Source: UBA8389 sp035719105 (GTDB taxonomy: Bacteria; Bacteroidota; Bacteroidia; Bacteroidales; UBA1402). From it: a stretch of DNA of 64,000 nucleotides. The notes under the pieces are model-generated. The model saw nothing but the letters and a program-made list of their open reading frames with translations, searched no databases and was not told where the DNA came from. The stretch is from contig DASTGN010000004.1 of the NCBI GenBank assembly GCA_035719105.1, positions 682,001 to 746,000 of the forward strand, given 5' to 3'. This document shows, one piece after another, positions 59,965 to 64,000 of this stretch; the stretch's first letter is position 1, and every line of letters starts with the position of its first letter. The position numbers and the translations under genes are program-made.

Positions 59965-61077
59965 GATTGATTAATTAAGTATTTGTTTTTAAAATCATTT
60001 GTGTCCATTGAAAATTAAAAATATTCTTTGAAATCATTGATTATCTATTAATCTGAGCCTTTTTCGTTCTAGACGATTTGAATAGAAAGTTTTACATAAT
60101 TATTTAATACAAAGCAATTAACCAAGCCAAATAGGTTTTCGAACAATTAACAGGATTTCCGCCAATGAGAATTTTCAACTAAATAGTTACAAAATATCTA
60201 TGTTACTGGTGAATAAAACGTTTTACAAGTTGGAACTAACAGTAAGCGTTGAACATCGGTCAACTTTCAAAACGTGAAAGACTTATAAACTTGATTGTGC
60301 CCCTGATTATCTACAGACAGAGAAGGTACGATCCCAGATTCGGTAAATGCAGCACCCAAGGCAATCTTGCTAATATGCTTTTTGTGATGTGGAAATGAAT
60401 TGTACTTCCGTCTGAAAAAATTGCTTTGCTTAATAATAACCGTTGGCGGATTGCGCTTTCTTAAATTGGAGCAAACAACATCTCAAGACAAAGTTTTTTA
60501 GGGGACTTCAGAGTATGCTGTACGCATCCAAATTTATTCGGTTTAGAGCTCTTTAGCAAAATAGATAATAATGACGTCAAAGATCTAAATATTATCCATC
60601 TGTCACTTTTCTAATTATAAGTGGACAGAAATGATGAAAAATGTGTTATTTATAATTGCAATAGAGTTAAATAATTGGCAGGATAAATTTACTTTAGAGA
60701 ACATAAAAAAGTTAAACTATGCAAAAGTATGATATATAGGAGATATTTACCTTAATGGAATCTTGTATATTCTTAATGAAATCTTATATATTCTTAATGG
60801 AATCTTAATTAAGGCCACAATTCAATATGTTTAACAACATACTAATATAGAATTTATCCTAAAAAATTGAATTATACTTAAAAAGGGTTTGCATTTTTGG
60901 TACAATAATGTGTATCCTTTTTTTAGTAAAAGACAATAGTTAATAAAATTAAAGTACAGCAATCTAGAATTGAATGGTGCTTCACCCTGCTTTTGCTGTT
61001 TAAAAATGTGTTTTTAAAGAGCTCGCGGAGCATCAATATCCAGAAAAATGTCGTAATATTGCTCAGAATATTAAAAT
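59965..61077. other. AT-rich gene-poor interval
   Basis: About 1.1 kb without a convincing gene. AT content is well above the window average. A minus-strand open frame at about 60267-60484 (around 71 codons, no start codon) could be a decayed remnant. Three 21-bp tandem repeats lie at 60751-60807. No tRNA, IS end or transposase was seen. The interval probably holds the upstream regulatory DNA of the RHS transcript and of the acyl-CoA synthetase gene. Confidence 0.6.
60751..60807. repeat. 21-bp tandem repeats upstream of the acyl-CoA synthetase
   Basis: Units CTTAATGGAATCTTGTATAT(T), CTTAATGAAATCTTATATAT(T) and a partial CTTAATGGAATCTTA lie at 60751-60771, 60772-60792 and 60793-60807. The 21-bp period is two helical turns, so a protein bound at each would face one side of the DNA. 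Confidence 0.8.
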
Positions 61078-62886
61078 ATGTGCAGAATGGAAATAATGCA
61101 TTTCGCCCGGTTGGTTCCGGAAAAAGCAGCAATATGCGGTGATAAGACGGTCATGCGTGTTCGTGATTACGGAATAGGAAGTTGGAAATCAATTTCTTGG
61201 AATGAATTTGACAGGGACGTTAACCGTTGTGCAAAGGCATTGATTGAACAAAGCATTCTAGAAAAAGACCGTGTTGGAATTTTCTCTCAGAATAGAGCAG
61301 AATGCTTAATTGCCGAATACGCCATTTATTCCAATCGTGCCGTCAGTGTTCCCATGTACGCCACCAGCACGACCGCACAAATTGAATACATCATCAACGA
61401 TTCTGGAATGCATGTGCTTTTTGTCGGTGATCAATATCAATACGACCGAGCTTATGAAGCGCAACGCACCTGCAAAGGCCTGAAACAGATAGTCATCTTC
61501 AATCCGGACGTCCGTTTGGCACTGACCGACGTGCATACGATGTATTTCAGTGAATTCCTACAATCTGGTTTGCTTTCGAAATCGGAGGCTGAACTTGAAA
61601 CCCGGCGTAACAATGCCAATGATGAGGATCTCGCCAACATTATGTACACATCGGGTACCACTGGCGAACCCAAAGGGGTTATTCTGACTCATGCCATGTT
61701 TCTGGAAGCTATGCGTGTGCATGATAAAAAGCTGACAGCCATTGGAGATAACGAAGTATCCTTATGTTTCTTGCCACTCACTCATATTTTTGAAAAAGCT
61801 TGGTCCCATTTTTGTCTGCACAAAGACATGAGAATTGACATCAATACTCGTCCTACGGATATTCAAATGGTTCTGAAAGAAGTGGAACCCACTTGCATGT
61901 GCAATGTGCCTCGTTTTTGGGAGAAAATTTACGAAGGCATTCAGGATGCCATCAATGCCAAACCAAAGATTGTGCGCACTCTTTTCAACGAAGGCGTCCG
62001 AGTTGGTCGCAAGTATCATATCGACTTGATTCGAAAGCATAAACCTGTTCCTTTTTCCCTCAAATTGCGGTATCAGTTCTTTGACAAAACGCTGTTTAGA
62101 ACCGTCCGCAAAACAGTAGGTTTACAGAACGCCAAGATTTTGCCGGTGGCAGGAGCCCGATTGTCCAACGATTTATGTTTGTTTTTCCGTTCCATCGGTT
62201 TGCCACTCTATTATGGTTACGGTTTGACCGAAAGCACTGCCACGGTGAGTGCATTCGATGAATTTGGTTATCGGGTTGGTTCTGTTGGAAATGTCATTGA
62301 TGGTCTCGAAGTTAAGATTTCAGAAGAGGGAGAAATATTGTTGAAAGGTAAAACCATTACTCCTGGTTATTACAAGAAACCGGAAGAAACCGCTGCTTGT
62401 CTCACCGCAGACGGTTTTTTTAGAACAGGAGATGCAGGTCAGTTGGATGGCGAATTTTTGATGATTACCGAACGAATTAAGGATCTGTACAAAACTTCCA
62501 ACGGAAAATACATAGCACCTCAAAAAATCGAAACGGCTCTATGCGAAGATCGTTACATCGATATGGTTGCAGTAATCGGTAACGAGCAGAAATTCGTTTC
62601 TGCACTCATTGTGCCTACTTACGATAAAATGCCTGAACTGTGCAAACAGCTGGGCGTTGAATTCACCACACCTATCGCCGTGCTTCAGGACGAACGCATC
62701 CACAATTTCTTTGAGGAGCGCATTCACAAGATGCAGAAACATATGGCCAGTTACGAGCAGGTTCGACGCTTCATTCTGTTGGATCAGGCTTTTTCGATGG
62801 CAAATGGTGAATTGACAGATACGCTCAAGATTCGCCGCAAGGTCGTAGCCGAGCACTATGCCGTTGAGATCGCTTCGATGTATTGA
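61078..62886 (+). CDS. Long-chain fatty acid--CoA ligase (AMP-forming)
   Basis: A 602-residue ANL-superfamily enzyme that activates a fatty acid to acyl-AMP and then acyl-CoA. The P-loop-like motif A3 is NIMYTSGTTGEPKGVILTH near 190. Motif A5 is YYGYGLTESTATV near 378, motif A7 is FFRTGDAGQLDGEF near 445, and motif A8 contains RIKDLYKTSNGKYIAPQKIE near 465. The N-terminus is slightly shorter than usual; ATG at 61087 is an alternative start. It lies 40 bp before prfB, which has its own promoter. Confidence 0.93.
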   Translation: MCRMEIMHFARLVPEKAAICGDKTVMRVRDYGIGSWKSISWNEFDRDVNRCAKALIEQSILEKDRVGIFSQNRAECLIAEYAIYSNRAVSVPMYATSTTAQIEYIINDSGMHVLFVGDQYQYDRAYEAQRTCKGLKQIVIFNPDVRLALTDVHTMYFSEFLQSGLLSKSEAELETRRNNANDEDLANIMYTSGTTGEPKGVILTHAMFLEAMRVHDKKLTAIGDNEVSLCFLPLTHIFEKAWSHFCLHKDMRIDINTRPTDIQMVLKEVEPTCMCNVPRFWEKIYEGIQDAINAKPKIVRTLFNEGVRVGRKYHIDLIRKHKPVPFSLKLRYQFFDKTLFRTVRKTVGLQNAKILPVAGARLSNDLCLFFRSIGLPLYYGYGLTESTATVSAFDEFGYRVGSVGNVIDGLEVKISEEGEILLKGKTITPGYYKKPEETAACLTADGFFRTGDAGQLDGEFLMITERIKDLYKTSNGKYIAPQKIETALCEDRYIDMVAVIGNEQKFVSALIVPTYDKMPELCKQLGVEFTTPIAVLQDERIHNFFEERIHKMQKHMASYEQVRRFILLDQAFSMANGELTDTLKIRRKVVAEHYAVEIASMY

Positions 62887-62895
62887 AAAATTTGG

Positions 62896-62903
62896 TACCT
62901 TTG
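62896..62903 (+). promoter_or_regulatory. -7 promoter element for prfB
   Basis: TACCTTTG, an exact TAnnTTTG match, 23 bp before the prfB ATG. Confidence 0.65.
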
Positions 62904-62926
62904 CGGTTGTTTAACTGCATGGAAAT

Positions 62927-64000
62927 ATGATTACGACCGAACAAATAAAAGCCGTTCAGGAGCGCGAACAAGCCTTGAAGCGGTATCTCGATATTGACAC
63001 CAAACTCATTCAACTCCAGGAAGAAGAAATTCGAACCCAAGTGCCTGGTTTCTGGGATGACAATAAGGCTGCCGAAGCTCAAATGCGAAAGGTCAAAGCC
63101 ATCAAAAACTGGATTGACTCTTATAATGAAGTGGTGAATGCCAACGAGGAGTTGGTGTTATCCCTCGATTTCTTCAAAGAACAAATTACGACCGAAGAAG
63201 AACTGGATGCTGCTTATGCGCATTGCATTCATTTGCTGGACAACCTGGAACTCAAGAACATGCTCCGGAAGGAAGAGGACAAGCTGGGTGCCGTTCTCAA
63301 AATCAATTCTGGAGCTGGCGGAACCGAAAGCCAGGATTGGGCAGCCATGCTTTTTCGAATGTATCAACGGTGGGCAGATTCGCAGAAATACAAGTGCGAA
63401 ATCACCAACTGGCAGGATGGCGATGAGGCCGGCATCAAAACTGTAACCATGACCATCGAAGGCGATTATGCATACGGCTATCTTAAAGGAGAAAACGGGG
63501 TGCATCGATTGGTTCGCGTGTCTCCCTACAATGCTCAAGGCAAACGAATGACTTCCTTTTCATCTGTTTTTATCGTGCCTTTGGTTGACGATACGATTGA
63601 AATTGAAATCAAGGATTCCGATATAACATGGGATACCTTCCGCTCTTCGGGTGCTGGTGGTCAGAATGTGAATAAGGTAGAAACAGGTGTTCGCCTACAC
63701 CATTTACCTACAGGCATTTCCATTGAAAATACCGAAAGCCGTTCCCAGCTGGGCAATAAAGAAAATGCGATGCGTTTGCTTCGTTCACAATTGTACGAAA
63801 TTGAGCTGGAAAAACGTCGTCAGGAACAACAAAAGGTGGAAGCTGGCAAAAAGAAGATTGAATGGGGCTCTCAGATTCGCAGTTATGTCTTTGATGACCG
63901 CCGCGTGAAGGATCACCGCACCGACTACCAAACTTCCAATGTCAATGCCGTGATGGACGGTGACTTGGATGGTTTTATCAAAGCTTATCTGATGGAATTT
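62927..64000 (+). CDS. prfB: Peptide chain release factor 2 (partial, runs off the window)
   Basis: A continuous frame of about 358 codons open to the window edge. RF2 recognises UAA and UGA and releases the peptide. The GGQ motif is present in SSGAGGQNVNKVETG, and the codon-recognition tripeptide is SPY in VRVSPYNAQGKRMTSF, where E. coli has SPF. The N-terminal domain has MITTEQIKAVQEREQALKRY. The usual programmed +1 frameshift site (CUU UGA C) is absent: at the expected position the gene reads CGG TAT CTC GAT ATT in frame, so no frameshift is needed. Only the last few codons seem to be missing. Confidence 0.95.
   Translation, partial: MITTEQIKAVQEREQALKRYLDIDTKLIQLQEEEIRTQVPGFWDDNKAAEAQMRKVKAIKNWIDSYNEVVNANEELVLSLDFFKEQITTEEELDAAYAHCIHLLDNLELKNMLRKEEDKLGAVLKINSGAGGTESQDWAAMLFRMYQRWADSQKYKCEITNWQDGDEAGIKTVTMTIEGDYAYGYLKGENGVHRLVRVSPYNAQGKRMTSFSSVFIVPLVDDTIEIEIKDSDITWDTFRSSGAGGQNVNKVETGVRLHHLPTGISIENTESRSQLGNKENAMRLLRSQLYEIELEKRRQEQQKVEAGKKKIEWGSQIRSYVFDDRRVKDHRTDYQTSNVNAVMDGDLDGFIKAYLMEF

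Noticed and set aside
60267..60484. A minus-strand open frame of about 71 codons in the gene-poor interval.
   Set aside because: No start codon, no recognised motif and no neighbour; it may be a remnant but cannot be supported as a gene.
59965..61077. An insertion sequence or prophage scar.
   Set aside because: No terminal inverted repeats, target duplication or transposase/integrase fragment was recognised.

Overview
The window is chromosomal DNA from a member of the Bacteroidota, most likely order Bacteroidales. The evidence is a SusC/SusD pair, a type IX secretion (T9SS) C-terminal sorting domain, a Bacteroides-type dipeptidyl peptidase III, and many promoters with the Bacteroidota -7 element TAnnTTTG. 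The genus cannot be fixed from the sequence; free-living or gut relatives such as Paludibacter-like lineages are an inference.

Layout. Bases 1-9.9 kb, mostly minus strand: degraded duplicate DNA, SusD, SusC, an AlkD-like protein, DPP III, chorismate synthase and a SlyD-type isomerase. 10-17.4 kb: a MalY-like lyase diverging from a branched-chain amino acid operon (ilvD-ilvB-ilvN-acyl-ACP thioesterase, then ilvC with its own promoter and terminator). 17.6-20.1 kb: all three AmmeMemoRadiSam genes. 20.2-32.0 kb: a phosphate region with an OprP-like porin, pstSCAB, a DUF438/PAS sensor protein, phoU-phoB-phoR on the minus strand, tRNA-Gly(CCC), a Pit transporter and its DUF47 partner. 32.1-46.8 kb: a GH105-like hydrolase, MaoC-like protein, tRNA-Leu(TAG), topoisomerase IV subunit A, glycyl-tRNA synthetase, an FKBP lipoprotein, dGTPase, an operon of dUTPase, TPR protein, DUF4292 lipoprotein and EnvC-like protein, a truncated ATPase-family gene and an M20 hydrolase. 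47-60 kb, minus strand and AT-rich: an accessory RHS polymorphic-toxin locus. 60-61.1 kb: a gene-poor AT-rich stretch. 61.1-64 kb: an acyl-CoA synthetase and the start of prfB, which runs off the window.

Two signals stand out. First, four phosphate-related promoters (porin, pstS, phoU, pit) share one arrangement: two TGWAAY hexamers 11 bp apart, then 10 bp, then a -7 element. This is a strong candidate for the PHO box of this lineage. Second, the RHS locus holds a 2256-residue secreted RHS protein with a C-terminal toxin-like domain and a probable immunity gene 1 bp downstream. It is followed by a second, broken copy of the RHS core that carries a different C-terminal tip (an HEFGH zinc-peptidase-like domain) and its own putative lipoprotein immunity gene. 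This is the structure expected of an orphan toxin tip kept for recombinational switching. The locus begins with small secreted proteins, one with a T9SS sorting domain, which suggests an export route different from the well-studied proteobacterial RHS systems.

Starts were moved from the longest reading frame where signal peptides, ATG codons or promoter positions demanded it. Everything rests on reading the sequence by eye; no database search was run.
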